From the NCBI GenBank assembly GCA_945863885.1, contig CAMAZY010000008.1, positions 1 through 64,000 on the forward strand: a stretch of DNA of 64,000 bases, read 5' to 3'. The position numbers and the translations under genes were made by a program. The DNA is from an uncultured Clostridia bacterium (GTDB lineage: Bacteria > Bacillota > Clostridia > Oscillospirales > Acutalibacteraceae). Under the pieces are notes generated by a model. It was not told the DNA's origin. It did no database searches and worked only from the letters and a program-made list of their open reading frames with translations. Below, piece by piece: positions 1 to 8,656 of this stretch (the first letter of the stretch is position 1; every line of letters starts with the position of its first letter).

Positions 1-487
1 TAACAAGCTCCATACCGAGAGAATACGCATATTCGGCTTCTTTTACGGCCGAAACGCCGTTATCAACGGTGACAATCAGTTTCACTCCGTTGTCGGAAAG
101 CTGTTTGACAGCGGCAATATTAAGACCGTATCCCTCGCGGTTACGATCCGGTATGTAGCAAACAACGTCGGCACCCAAAAGGCCAAGATAGGTATACAAC
201 AGTGAGGTGGCTGTCACGCCGTCCGCATCATAGTCACCGTAAATTGCTATTTTTTCATCGTTGTATAAGGCGAGATTGATTCGTTCGACAGCCTTATCCA
301 TATCCTTTAGTTCAAAAGGGTCGTTTAAAGCGGGAGTATTGTCAAGGAACGCAAGAGCCTGCTGTTCAGTGGTAATTCCTCTTGAAATCAGAAGGAGCGC
401 AACAAACGGGTCGATATCAAGTCTCAAGGCAAGCTCGTTGGCTTCGTCCTTATTGACAGACGAGACGCACCACTTCTTTCTTCCCAT
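1..487 (-). CDS. recJ: Single-stranded-DNA exonuclease RecJ, N-terminal part (cut by window edge)
   Basis: I translated the minus strand by hand because the ORF track omits edge ORFs. It starts MGRKKWCVSS and runs 162 codons off the window. It contains the DHH-family motif YGDYDADGVTAT and a second motif IVTVDNGVS, both typical of RecJ 5'-3' ssDNA exonucleases that act in recombination and repair with RecQ. The ATG at 487 has an AAGGA ribosome site about 8 bases upstream and follows a good sigma-A promoter. The C-terminal DHHA1 and OB domains lie outside the window. The neighbour recQ is in the same orientation. The family call is secure. Confidence 0.93.
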   Translation of the reverse strand, partial: MGRKKWCVSSVNKDEANELALRLDIDPFVALLLISRGITTEQQALAFLDNTPALNDPFELKDMDKAVERINLALYNDEKIAIYGDYDADGVTATSLLYTYLGLLGADVVCYIPDRNREGYGLNIAAVKQLSDNGVKLIVTVDNGVSAVKEAEYAYSLGMELV

Positions 488-519
488 TTTATCAATCCTT
501 TCGAACGTAATAATTATTT

Positions 520-548
520 ATTATAGCATAACCGTGCCGTATTATCAA
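520..548 (-). promoter_or_regulatory. Sigma-A promoter for recJ
   Basis: Minus strand: TTGATA (548-543), 17-base spacer, TATAAT (525-520). It lies in the recQ-recJ gap, so recJ can be transcribed separately from recQ. Confidence 0.7.
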
Positions 549-559
549 CAAAAAAGCCG

Positions 560-2410
560 TCAAAAATTCCATTTGGGCTTTCGGGGTAAATCGGCATTGC
601 TTTGAAAGCCGGTCCGAAGCTCATACGCTTTTATCTCCCGTATAAACAAGGCAGCATATTTATCTTTTTTCACTTCTCCGACACCGGGAATTTCCGAAAA
701 CTCTTTTATATTGGTCGGTTTTTTCGATGACATGATTTTTAAGGTGGCGTCTGTAAAGACAGTAAAAGCCGGTATCCGCTTACTTGATGCGATTTCTTTT
801 CTTAGTTTTTTCAGAATGTCAAACAAATCTCTGTCAAAGCTTTCGCTTTCATCATCAGCAGATAAGTTTTGTCGGGCTTTTCTTGCCGAAAAGTCAACCG
901 ACTTACCGGAAAACAGAACAGATTTTGATTTTTCGGTTATTCGAAGCCGTCCGCCGTCCGAATCAATATAACCGTTACGGATAAGAAGATTGATGATTTC
1001 GCTGACTTTTGCCAACGGGACGTTTTTCATCAGGCCGAAAGTCGAAAGACGGTCAAAGCCTTTTTCGCTCACCTGAGACGTTACGTTGCCTTTCAAAATA
1101 TCGGTAATGAGTTCACTATTCACATTCTGACCGGTTCTGACGATGCAGGACAGGATCATTTTTGCATATTGATTCAAGCTTTCTTTGTTGTCATCATTCC
1201 GGCATGAGGAACAATTTCCGCACTTTTCTGCCGTTCTTTCGCCAAAGTACGACAATATGTATCGTCTGAGACACCCTGTGCATTCGGCGTAGCCGATCAT
1301 ATCGTCAAGCTTGCGCAGCCGAAGCTTTCGAAGCTTTGCCGCATCGAGAGAAGAAAGTTCTTCATTTTCGCTTGGATTCTCGATAAAAAAGCGTTGGGTT
1401 CTGATATCGCCGGCGTTGTACATCAATATACAGTCGGCACTGCAGCCGTCTCTGCCGGCTCTTCCGGCTTCCTGATAATAGCTTTCAATGTCCCCCGGCA
1501 TATTGTAGTGGATAACAAACGAAACGTTCGATTTATCAATTCCCATACCGAAAGCATTTGTGGCGACTATGATCTGCTTGTCGTCGTTGACGAATTCTTC
1601 CTGGTTTTGCTTTCTTTCCTGAGCGCTGAGTCCGGCGTGATACTTGGTAACACTGAGACCTTGCGCCGAAAGGACTTCATAAAGCCGGTCCGTTGTTTTA
1701 CGGGAAGAACAATAAATGATTCCGCTTCTGCCTTTGTAAAGCGCAAGATACTGTTTCAGTGTTTCCGGTTTGTTCTTCGGTTTAACGACTTCAAAATACA
1801 GATTCTTCCGATCGAAACTTAATATCGATACAGTCGGGCCCAAAAGCCCGATCAGTTCGATGATATCCCTGCGGACTCTTTCGGTTGCCGTAGCGGTGCA
1901 GGCACAGACAACCGGTCTTTTGGAAAACCGATTGACAAAATCTTTGATTTTAAGGTAATTCGGACGAAAATCCTGACCCCATTGTGAGACACAGTGTGCC
2001 TCGTCAACAACAACCATAGAGATCTCAACTTCGTCACACAAAGCGGAAAACGCATGTGTGTTCAGCCGCTCCGGGGCAACATAGATAATTTTATAGGCGC
2101 CTTTTCTGGCTCGTGTAAGCGCAAGTGAGATTTGCTTTTCATTCAGCGAGCTGTTCAGATATGCCGCTTTCACGCCGTTCTGGATCAAGGCATTGACCTG
2201 ATCTTTCATAAGAGAAATCAAGGGTGATACGACGATTGTTATCCCTCTAAACATCAGAGCCGGCACCTGAAAACAGATCGATTTTCCTGCTCCCGTCGGC
2301 ATGACGGCAAGCGTATCTTGTCCCGAAAGCAGAGAGTCAATGACATTTAATTGCCCTTCACGAAAAGACGAATAGCCGAAATACTCCGATAATACTTCAT
2401 ATTTATCCAA
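560..2410 (-). CDS. recQ: ATP-dependent DNA helicase RecQ
   Basis: This is a 3'-5' superfamily 2 DNA helicase for recombination and repair. Visible are motif I (MPTGAGKSICFQVPAL), the DEAH box (VVDEAHCVSQWG), motif VI (QEAGRAGRDG), a four-cysteine RecQ zinc site (CTGCLRR...CGNCSSC) and a C-terminal HRDC domain (about the last 90 residues). The track ORF starts at 2509, which would overlap the upstream gene. A TTG at 2410 (reading LDKYEVLSEYFGY) has an AGGGA ribosome site and gives about 616 aa, the usual RecQ length, so I prefer it. It sits between recJ and a zinc-ribbon membrane protein in the same orientation. Confidence 0.95.
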   Translation of the reverse strand: MDKYEVLSEYFGYSSFREGQLNVIDSLLSGQDTLAVMPTGAGKSICFQVPALMFRGITIVVSPLISLMKDQVNALIQNGVKAAYLNSSLNEKQISLALTRARKGAYKIIYVAPERLNTHAFSALCDEVEISMVVVDEAHCVSQWGQDFRPNYLKIKDFVNRFSKRPVVCACTATATERVRRDIIELIGLLGPTVSILSFDRKNLYFEVVKPKNKPETLKQYLALYKGRSGIIYCSSRKTTDRLYEVLSAQGLSVTKYHAGLSAQERKQNQEEFVNDDKQIIVATNAFGMGIDKSNVSFVIHYNMPGDIESYYQEAGRAGRDGCSADCILMYNAGDIRTQRFFIENPSENEELSSLDAAKLRKLRLRKLDDMIGYAECTGCLRRYILSYFGERTAEKCGNCSSCRNDDNKESLNQYAKMILSCIVRTGQNVNSELITDILKGNVTSQVSEKGFDRLSTFGLMKNVPLAKVSEIINLLIRNGYIDSDGGRLRITEKSKSVLFSGKSVDFSARKARQNLSADDESESFDRDLFDILKKLRKEIASSKRIPAFTVFTDATLKIMSSKKPTNIKEFSEIPGVGEVKKDKYAALFIREIKAYELRTGFQSNADLPRKPKWNF

Positions 2411-2424
2411 AACGATCCCTCGGT

Positions 2425-3135
2425 TTAAACAAAAAATCTTTTTGACAGCCAGCGGCGCATATGCTTGCTTGAATAACAATAAACCAAAAACGCAACCAGA
2501 ACCGCACATGAAACAAAGATAATCATACCGATATCAAATGCGCTTTTCAAGCTTGTTACATTCCGGATAAGAGCACCTAATACAAGACTTGCTAAGGCGA
2601 TATCAACCGTAATCAGTACCGTTCTCAAAAGCCAGTGCCGTTTTTTGCGTTTCGTCCAAAGCATATAAAACAATACCATCAGCGAAACAATACAGATAAA
2701 CGGAAGCGCACAGAGAAAATACCAGTCTTTTCCGCTTTCGTGATGAATGGCAAAAAAGAAGTAAACATAGGCGGCAACCCCGACGGTATCCAAAGCCCAC
2801 ATCAGAAACGGCTTGAGCTTTTTCGTGAAAAACGGAAAGACAAAAATCACCCATATCAGAAACGATGTGGTGTTAACATACACTGACCAGAATCCGCCTT
2901 TAAAAATTGCATTTGTCAGGAAGCACACAATATTCGGAATAAAAATAATTACCGAAACAATATACGCAATAAACCTTTTTTTGATTCCTTGGGGAATATG
3001 CTCCTGAGACGAAAACGGCGGCTGCGTTTCTTCGGGCTTTGTTTGTATGTTGGGATTGATTACGGGCGTAGCACATAAAGCGCATTTTTTGGCGCTGTCG
3101 TCCAGTTCTACGCCGCAGTTAACGCAATAAGACAT
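2425..3135 (-). CDS. Zinc-ribbon integral membrane protein, function unknown
   Basis: A 236-aa protein. Residues 1-25 form a zinc ribbon with two CxxC pairs (C4/C7, C18/C21), followed by a short Pro/Gln-rich linker and about six hydrophobic segments. This zinc-ribbon-plus-membrane layout is common in Clostridia and has no assigned function. The start has a GGAGG site 6-7 bases upstream. It lies 17 bp downstream of the condensation-type acyltransferase gene and just upstream of recQ, so it is probably co-transcribed with both. Linkage to the acyltransferase is the only hint of a role. Confidence 0.8.
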   Translation of the reverse strand: MSYCVNCGVELDDSAKKCALCATPVINPNIQTKPEETQPPFSSQEHIPQGIKKRFIAYIVSVIIFIPNIVCFLTNAIFKGGFWSVYVNTTSFLIWVIFVFPFFTKKLKPFLMWALDTVGVAAYVYFFFAIHHESGKDWYFLCALPFICIVSLMVLFYMLWTKRKKRHWLLRTVLITVDIALASLVLGALIRNVTSLKSAFDIGMIIFVSCAVLVAFLVYCYSSKHMRRWLSKRFFV

Positions 3136-3152
3136 ATCATACCTCCGAGCAG

Positions 3153-4427
3153 TTATTCTCTGTTACTTTCGATTTTCACGTGAATTCCCATCTTTACAAG
3201 TCTTGTAAAAAATTCACGTTCAATATCACTCTCTTGATAGCAGTTGGAAAAAGTGAAAACAAGCTTATCATCAAATGTTATAACGCCGCATCTGGCTCCG
3301 TTCAGCTTTCCGGGGCCGGTAAAAAACATATATTTTTCAATATGCTCTTTCATTTCCCCGGGAAGTGAAACAGGGCCGATATTTGAAATGAGAGCGGAAG
3401 TTGTCTGCTCTCCGGTAAGCAGGAAAGTGATCGCAACGCCAAGGTTTTTAATCCCCAATGGGATATATTTTGTGAAAGGATTTTTTTCAATTTTCAGATT
3501 CTGGGTCATCATGGAGTTAACTTCCTTTTCGTCATTTGCCAGTCTCAGCTGAAGAGAGACAAGCTTCAAAATCTGCTCAAAGGTGTAGTCCCCCATATTG
3601 GGATTCATTTTTACCCGCAGACATAAAACAAAATTTCGCAGCGTATCCGTCGGATAAAACTTCCGGAGATTAACCGGAATCTGAACACTGACCTCCCTCG
3701 GTTTTTTTACTTGTTCCGCCTTTTGCTTCTGATAATGTATATCCATCAGCATTGCAGCAAAAAATTCCGTAACCGTAACCTGATACCGTTTGCAAAGCGC
3801 ATGGACTTGCTGAAATGACATGATGCCGACAGTGTAATTACACATATGCTCGCCTGCTTTGGTACCGACAGCATGATAAACAGGCTTGTCCCGGCGATTG
3901 TATTTGACTTTGGACGAGGCAAAGCGATTATATGCATCTTCGGTTTCTGACTTCGTCGGCTTATCGTTCAAGTCAAGAATGACACCCGAAGCCGGTATAT
4001 TGTGCCCTTTCAATCTCAGATATTCGGCGACAACCGTTGACACAAATACGACGTTGCCGTAACCGTCGCTGATTGCGTGATAAATGTCAACGGATATTCT
4101 TTTTCCATAATAGTACATACGGAAGAGAAAGCCTTTATTTTCTTTGAAATTAACCCGATAGCAGAGATTTTTTATGTCCGGTGAAACAGCAGCTTGATTC
4201 GGATTCTTTTCAAAAAAATACCAGAAGAAGCCCTTTCGGATTCTGACATTAAAGCTCGGCATCCGCTCAAGCGTACGGTTCAAGGCTTTTTCAAGAATTT
4301 CGGGGTCCACCTCTTCTTTCAGCTCGACACCGATTCTGAATACATTGGACCATGAATTGGAATTCTGTCCCGGGAAAATTTTGGCAGCGTTATCAAGCTT
4401 GAACCAATCAAAGCCGTTGCTTTTCAT
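3153..4427 (-). CDS. Condensation-domain / alcohol acetyltransferase-like protein
   Basis: A protein of about 424 aa of the CoA-dependent acyltransferase fold. It has the signature HxxxDG as HAISDGYG near residue 110, and a C-terminal segment ending in LVFTFSNCYQ like the bridging region of such enzymes. Family members move acyl groups to alcohols, amines or carrier-bound substrates. No carrier protein or NRPS module is nearby, so the substrate is unknown. The track starts at a TTG (4451). The ATG at 4427 has an AAAGG site and begins MKSNGFDWFKLDN, so I use it. It is the first gene of the unit leading into the zinc-ribbon protein and recQ. Confidence 0.75.
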   Translation of the reverse strand: MKSNGFDWFKLDNAAKIFPGQNSNSWSNVFRIGVELKEEVDPEILEKALNRTLERMPSFNVRIRKGFFWYFFEKNPNQAAVSPDIKNLCYRVNFKENKGFLFRMYYYGKRISVDIYHAISDGYGNVVFVSTVVAEYLRLKGHNIPASGVILDLNDKPTKSETEDAYNRFASSKVKYNRRDKPVYHAVGTKAGEHMCNYTVGIMSFQQVHALCKRYQVTVTEFFAAMLMDIHYQKQKAEQVKKPREVSVQIPVNLRKFYPTDTLRNFVLCLRVKMNPNMGDYTFEQILKLVSLQLRLANDEKEVNSMMTQNLKIEKNPFTKYIPLGIKNLGVAITFLLTGEQTTSALISNIGPVSLPGEMKEHIEKYMFFTGPGKLNGARCGVITFDDKLVFTFSNCYQESDIEREFFTRLVKMGIHVKIESNRE

Positions 4428-4470
4428 ATCCTCAGCCTTTCCGATATACAAAAAATGAAACTTTCTTTTT

Positions 4471-4499
4471 ATTATACAACAAAAAACTCATCTTGGCAA
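4471..4499 (-). promoter_or_regulatory. Sigma-A promoter for the acyltransferase - zinc-ribbon - recQ unit
   Basis: Minus strand TTGCCA (4499-4494), 17-base spacer, TATAAT (4476-4471). Confidence 0.7.
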
Positions 4500-4517
4500 C
4501 CAAAATCACCGGCAGAC

Positions 4518-4546
4518 TTGCTCTTTTTGATTCGGTATGATATGAT
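4518..4546 (+). promoter_or_regulatory. Candidate sigma-A promoter for the RluA-family gene
   Basis: Plus strand TTGCTC (4518-4523), 17-base spacer, TATGAT (4541-4546), about 30 bases before the GTG start. Confidence 0.5.
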
Positions 4547-4575
4547 AGCAAAAGAAAAACATAGGAGCTACTAAA

Positions 4576-5565
4576 GTGAGAAGTTTTACGATTGAAAAAA
4601 ATGATGCCGATCAGCGTCTCGATAAATATCTTACCAAAAGCTTTCCTAATCTTCCGAAAGCTTTGATGTACAAATATATCAGAATCAAGCGGATCAAAGT
4701 CAACGGCAAACGAGCGGAGATTTCCACCCGTCTGAAGCTTGGGGACAAAATCGACTTATATATCAACGACGAATTCTTCGCAAAAAGCGAAACAAAATAT
4801 GATTTTATGTCGGCCTCCAAAAAGCTTGACATCATTTATGAGGATGACAACATTCTTCTACTTAATAAGAAAGTCGGTCTGCTTTCCCATCCGGACGAAA
4901 ACGAATACACGGATACACTGATAACAAGAGTCAAGCGGTATCTTTTTGAAAAAGGAGAATTTGATCCGGAAAATGAAGCCTCCTTTACGCCGTCTTTGGT
5001 AAACCGTATTGACCGTAATACCAGCGGTATTGTCATAGCCGCCAAAAACGCCGAAGCATTACGGATTATGAATCAGAAAATGAAAGACAGAGAGCTTCAT
5101 AAGTTGTATTTGTGCGTTGTTCACGGCGTGCCGAAGCCGAAAGAAGCTGTTCTTGAGGGGTATCTGACAAAGGACGAAGATAAAAACAAGGTCTTTATCA
5201 GCCGGAACAAGACAGATGGAGCCAAGCTTATCCGGACAAAATATCGGGTCCTCGCCGAAAAAGACGATTTAAGCTTGCTTGAAGTAGATTTGCTGACAGG
5301 CAGAACGCATCAGATCCGAGCCCATTTAGCTTCCATCGGTCACCCGCTGTTAGGCGACGGTAAGTACGGTACGAATAAGCTGAACAAAAAAAGCGGGCTG
5401 AAAAAGCAGTGTCTGTGTTCCTACAAGCTGATATTTGATTTTACCACGGACGCCGGATCGCTTTCCTATCTTAACGGAAAACAGTTTCAGATCCGTGATG
5501 TATGGTTTCAGGACGAGTTTTTTTCACAAAACGCCTTTGAAAAAACAAACAACAAGCATCGGTAA
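4576..5565 (+). CDS. RluA-family ribosomal large-subunit pseudouridine synthase
   Basis: A 329-aa enzyme that converts specific rRNA uridines to pseudouridine. Residues 10-65 are an S4 RNA-binding domain (ADQRLDKYL...IKVNGKRAE). The catalytic motif II is VNRIDRNTSGIVI, with the catalytic Asp in RID, and the C-terminal TGRTHQIRAHLA motif is present. The start is GTG at 4576 with an AGGAG site. It is transcribed divergently from the acyltransferase and convergently with trpZ, sharing a terminator. The exact paralogue (RluC, RluD or another) and target site cannot be told from sequence. Confidence 0.9.
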   Translation: MRSFTIEKNDADQRLDKYLTKSFPNLPKALMYKYIRIKRIKVNGKRAEISTRLKLGDKIDLYINDEFFAKSETKYDFMSASKKLDIIYEDDNILLLNKKVGLLSHPDENEYTDTLITRVKRYLFEKGEFDPENEASFTPSLVNRIDRNTSGIVIAAKNAEALRIMNQKMKDRELHKLYLCVVHGVPKPKEAVLEGYLTKDEDKNKVFISRNKTDGAKLIRTKYRVLAEKDDLSLLEVDLLTGRTHQIRAHLASIGHPLLGDGKYGTNKLNKKSGLKKQCLCSYKLIFDFTTDAGSLSYLNGKQFQIRDVWFQDEFFSQNAFEKTNNKHR

Positions 5566-5583
5566 GAAACCCTGCCGATGCTT
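5554..5583. terminator. Bidirectional intrinsic terminator between rluA-type gene and trpZ
   Basis: A 9-bp perfect stem, AAGCATCGG / CCGATGCTT, with a 12-base loop. It is T-rich on both sides. The 5' arm overlaps the stop codon of the plus-strand gene. It serves convergent genes. Confidence 0.75.
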
Positions 5584-5596
5584 CGTTTGTTTGATA

Positions 5597-6370
5597 TCAG
5601 TTTCCGCATTCAATGCTGATCTGATTGAATTGATAAAGAATATCATCTATTTTGGTATTCTGCTTCTCCTCGCCCGCTTTGTCGAGTACGATTCTGCCTT
5701 TATCCATCATGATAAGACGGGTACCGTATTCAACGGCGTACCGGAGATTATGCGTAACCATTAACGCTGTTGCTTTCTTCTCCTTAACAAACATATCGGT
5801 AAGCTGCATAATTCTTTCGGACGACTTCGGATCAAGCGCAGCCGTATGCTCGTCAAGAATCAGAATGTCGATATCCGACATATTGGCGATAACCAGTGCG
5901 AGTGCCTGTCTCTGACCGCCGGAAAGGGAGCCGACCTGAACGTCGAGGCGGTTTTCAAGACCCATATTACATTCTTCAAGCAGTGATTTGTAATAGTCCA
6001 TGCGCTTTTTGTTGATTGCGGGCGTGAGAAGATAGCGTTTATTCTTATTATCGGCAAGAGCCATGTTTTCCAATATTGTAAGCTTTGCCGCACTACCCTT
6101 TTGCGGATCCTGAAATACACGTCCGATGTATTTCGCTCTCACATATTCGTTCATCTTCGTTATGTTCTTTCCGTCAAGAACGATTTTACCCGAATCAACC
6201 GGAAGAGAACCGCAAAGAAGGTTGAGCATGGTGGTTTTTCCGCTTCCGTTTGAACCTACCACACAGACAAATTCGCCTTTTTCAATCTTCAGGTTAAAAC
6301 CGTCGAACAGCGTTGTTTCATCGGGTGTACCGACATTGAATTTTTTCACAATATCAATAAACTCTATCAT
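5597..6370 (-). CDS. trpZ: ABC transporter ATP-binding protein, tryptophan-type uptake system
   Basis: A 257-aa cytoplasmic ATPase. Walker A is GSNGSGKTT, the signature is LSGGQRQAL, Walker B is ILILDEHTAALD and the switch His is in MVTHNL. The start overlaps the end of the permease gene by 4 bp (ATGA), so the two are translationally coupled. Together with the upstream permease and lipoprotein it forms the TrpXYZ-type importer family (ABC_sub_bind / BMP-like permease). The T-box with a Trp specifier ahead of the operon supports tryptophan as substrate. Substrate assignment rests on regulation and family, not on binding residues. Confidence 0.88.
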   Translation of the reverse strand: MIEFIDIVKKFNVGTPDETTLFDGFNLKIEKGEFVCVVGSNGSGKTTMLNLLCGSLPVDSGKIVLDGKNITKMNEYVRAKYIGRVFQDPQKGSAAKLTILENMALADNKNKRYLLTPAINKKRMDYYKSLLEECNMGLENRLDVQVGSLSGGQRQALALVIANMSDIDILILDEHTAALDPKSSERIMQLTDMFVKEKKATALMVTHNLRYAVEYGTRLIMMDKGRIVLDKAGEEKQNTKIDDILYQFNQISIECGN

Positions 6371-7302
6371 GCCTTTGACGCCCCTTTCTTAATGGAATTG
6401 CTGAAAACAAGGGCAACGGTAAACAAAACCGCCATGATAATTTTATTATAAGCTGACGGCACGCCGAGATAGGTCGCTATAGCAAGACAAGCCTGGTACA
6501 CGATCGAGCCGAGAATAACCATGGTGGTCGGTTTGAGAAAACGCAGTTTCCCGAAAAGAGAAAGACCGATAATAACGCTGGCAAGACCGATGACAATCAT
6601 GCCGATACCCATTCCCTGATTGGCGTTGGCTCTTGAAGTGGCAATCAGGGCACCCGCAACGGCCGCATATCCGTTTGAAATGGCAAGACCGGTAATTTTG
6701 CTTCGGCCCGGATTTTGTGCAAGCATCGAAACATATTGCTCATTGCAGCCGGTCGCCCGAAGCAACAGACCGTTTTTTGTCTTGAGGTACCAGTCCAGAA
6801 TCCATTTAAAAATCAGCGCAACCACAAGGAAGGTAATCAGTTCACGAAGATTGAACGCCCCGGTCTTATCAGGAATAAGCGATGCCGGAAACGTGCGCAA
6901 AACAGTCGGATCGTTTCTTGAAAACGAAATCGTACTCAGGGCACCCTCTCCGTTGAAGCTTCCGCCGTTACCGACAACAGCAAGAACAAGGTTGACGGAT
7001 ATCAGAGCAGTTGAAACAAGAATACCGCAAAGAAGCGGTCTTATTTTCAGCTTGACATGAAGCAGGCCCGTAACACAGCCGGCAAGAGAGCCGAGGACAA
7101 AGGCAACGATCACGGCAAGCCAGGGGTTCACACCTTTGCAGACCAACAGCGAGTAGCTCACACCGCCGAGAAGTACGGTTCCTTCGACGGACAGATCGGC
7201 AAAATCAAGAATACTGAACGAGATATAAAAGCCGAGCGCCAGAATCGAATACATCAGGCCGTCGCGCAAAAATACATCCATACAAGCAAGAACAGAACTC
7301 AT
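6367..7302 (-). CDS. trpY: ABC transporter permease, tryptophan-type uptake system
   Basis: A 311-aa membrane protein with about eight hydrophobic segments, of the branched-chain/ribose-type permease family that pairs with ABC_sub_bind lipoproteins. Recognisable stretches are FADLSVEGTVLLGG near the N-terminus and GLAISNGYAAVAGAL in the ATPase-contact region. The start has an AAGGA site. It is separated from trpX by 86 bp that hold a strong hairpin, and it overlaps trpZ by 4 bp. The predicted role is the membrane channel of the tryptophan importer. Confidence 0.87.
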   Translation of the reverse strand: MSSVLACMDVFLRDGLMYSILALGFYISFSILDFADLSVEGTVLLGGVSYSLLVCKGVNPWLAVIVAFVLGSLAGCVTGLLHVKLKIRPLLCGILVSTALISVNLVLAVVGNGGSFNGEGALSTISFSRNDPTVLRTFPASLIPDKTGAFNLRELITFLVVALIFKWILDWYLKTKNGLLLRATGCNEQYVSMLAQNPGRSKITGLAISNGYAAVAGALIATSRANANQGMGIGMIVIGLASVIIGLSLFGKLRFLKPTTMVILGSIVYQACLAIATYLGVPSAYNKIIMAVLFTVALVFSNSIKKGASKA

Positions 7303-7333
7303 ATCAATTATTCCTTTTTATTAAGATATGCAT

Positions 7334-7367
7334 TGACAAGGTGCGGCAGGAAAGTCGCACCTTGTCA
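7334..7367 (-). promoter_or_regulatory. Intercistronic hairpin between trpX and trpY
   Basis: A perfect 12-bp stem, TGACAAGGTGCG / CGCACCTTGTCA, with a 10-base loop and no U-run after it. It is therefore unlikely to be a full terminator. It is more probably an mRNA-stabilising or processing hairpin that keeps the binding-protein message more abundant than the permease message. Confidence 0.65.
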
Positions 7368-7388
7368 GCTTATGAAAGCGAAATTAAA

Positions 7389-8501
7389 TTATTTATTTGT
7401 TACGACGGTTTCCGCTTCGGTATACGCTTTCGGCATTTCAATGTTGAGAGAAGCAAGTACCTCAGAGTTTACAACCGGATCGGCTTTGGAAATTGTCTGA
7501 ACGGCCATCGTGGAAGCGTCGGCACCGTTGAGAACCTCGATTCCCATATTACCGGTGACCTTGCCGAGTTCAACATAGTCAATAGAAACAGCGGCAAGAC
7601 ATCCGTTTTTAACCTGTTCAACTTCAGAACCGTAAACCGGAATGCCGGCTTCGTTGGCTGCGTTCAGAACAACAGAAAGATTGTTAACAACCTTGTTATC
7701 GGTGAAGTTATTGATGCAGTCAACTTCTGAAGCAAGAGCGGCAGCTGCTGCCGGGATATCGGAATCGTTCTGAATACCCGTAGCTTTAACCTCGATATTT
7801 CTCTTTTTACATACTTCTTTGAGTGTGTTGAGCTGTGAAATAGAGTTGGCTTCGCTTGTTGTGTAAAGAATGCCGATTGACTTAACGTCCGGCTGCATTG
7901 ACTGAATCAGATCAACTTGTGCATCAAGGTTCAGAACATCGGAAGTGCCGGTACAAAGAGAACCCGGATTCTCCATTGAGTCAACGATTTTTGCAGCAAC
8001 AGGATCAGATACAGCGCAGAAAATAACAGGGATATCCGTACCCTCCGTAGCGGCATAAGCAACCGTGGCGGCAGGAGTAGCAATGGCAAAAATCATGTCA
8101 TACTTTTTGGCTACCATACTTTCAGCATACGTCTTACAGTCTGAATCTGCGGCAGCATCGGAACCAATCTGGCGGTCAAGCTCATATTTAAGACCGCTTT
8201 CTTTCAAAGCAGTTTCTATTCCGGTGTAGCAGTTGTCAAGAGACGGATGAGAAACATATTGAATAACGCCGATTTTCAGTGTTTTACCATCGGAAGCGCC
8301 GTTTGCTGAGGTCTTCTCAACAGAGGAAGCAGTGGTTGCTTCATCGGAAGAATCTTTGGTTGCATCAGCAGAAGAAACAGTGGTTTCCTCAGTAGAAGAA
8401 TCTGTAGCGGAAGTGTCGTCTTTTCCGCCGCAAGCAGCAAAGGCAAAGATCATTGCCGCACAAAGAATCAGTGCAAGAACTTTAATAATTGATTTTTTCA
8501 T
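7389..8501 (-). CDS. trpX: ABC transporter substrate-binding lipoprotein, tryptophan-type
   Basis: A 370-aa protein. It has a lipoprotein signal peptide with the lipobox FAAC at Cys24, a Ser/Thr/Glu-rich linker (about residues 30-70), and then an ABC_sub_bind periplasmic-binding fold starting LKIGVIQYVSHPSL. It captures the ligand outside the membrane and delivers it to TrpY/TrpZ. The ATG has an AAAGGAG site. It lies directly downstream of the Trp T-box leader and the small Trp-ending ORF. The lipoprotein and family calls are firm. The tryptophan specificity is inferred from the UGG specifier. Confidence 0.9.
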   Translation of the reverse strand: MKKSIIKVLALILCAAMIFAFAACGGKDDTSATDSSTEETTVSSADATKDSSDEATTASSVEKTSANGASDGKTLKIGVIQYVSHPSLDNCYTGIETALKESGLKYELDRQIGSDAAADSDCKTYAESMVAKKYDMIFAIATPAATVAYAATEGTDIPVIFCAVSDPVAAKIVDSMENPGSLCTGTSDVLNLDAQVDLIQSMQPDVKSIGILYTTSEANSISQLNTLKEVCKKRNIEVKATGIQNDSDIPAAAAALASEVDCINNFTDNKVVNNLSVVLNAANEAGIPVYGSEVEQVKNGCLAAVSIDYVELGKVTGNMGIEVLNGADASTMAVQTISKADPVVNSEVLASLNIEMPKAYTEAETVVTNK

Positions 8502-8575
8502 TTTAAATGACTCCTTTTGATTTACTGTATTTTATTTTATGATAGGTTTCGGTGTGTGAAGACTCAGATAAAGCT

Positions 8576-8605
8576 TCACCATCGTTTTGTCAATAAAATC
8601 ATCAT
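8576..8605 (-). CDS. Candidate 9-codon leader peptide ending in Trp (MMILLTKRW)
   Basis: Minus-strand ORF ATG ATG ATT ... CGA TGG TGA, too short for the ORF track. A GGAGG site sits 7 bases upstream of the first ATG, as good as for any real gene here. It lies after the T-box terminator and before trpX. The only Trp codon is the last sense codon. The TGG-TGA overlaps the 5' arm of a 6-bp hairpin (GTGAAG/CTTCAC). It could sense Trp-tRNA a second time or tune trpX translation, or it could be chance. Confidence 0.45.
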   Translation of the reverse strand: MMILLTKRW

Positions 8606-8620
8606 ATTGATTCCTCCGTA

Positions 8621-8656
8621 AAAAATAAAAAAAGCTTGCCCCTGAAAAGGGACAAG
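8621..8656 (-). terminator. T-box terminator hairpin
   Basis: Minus strand CTTGTCCC / GGGGCAAG 8-bp stem (8656-8649 with 8642-8635) followed by a T-rich tract (8634-8621). Forming it competes with the T-box antiterminator just upstream. Confidence 0.85.
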
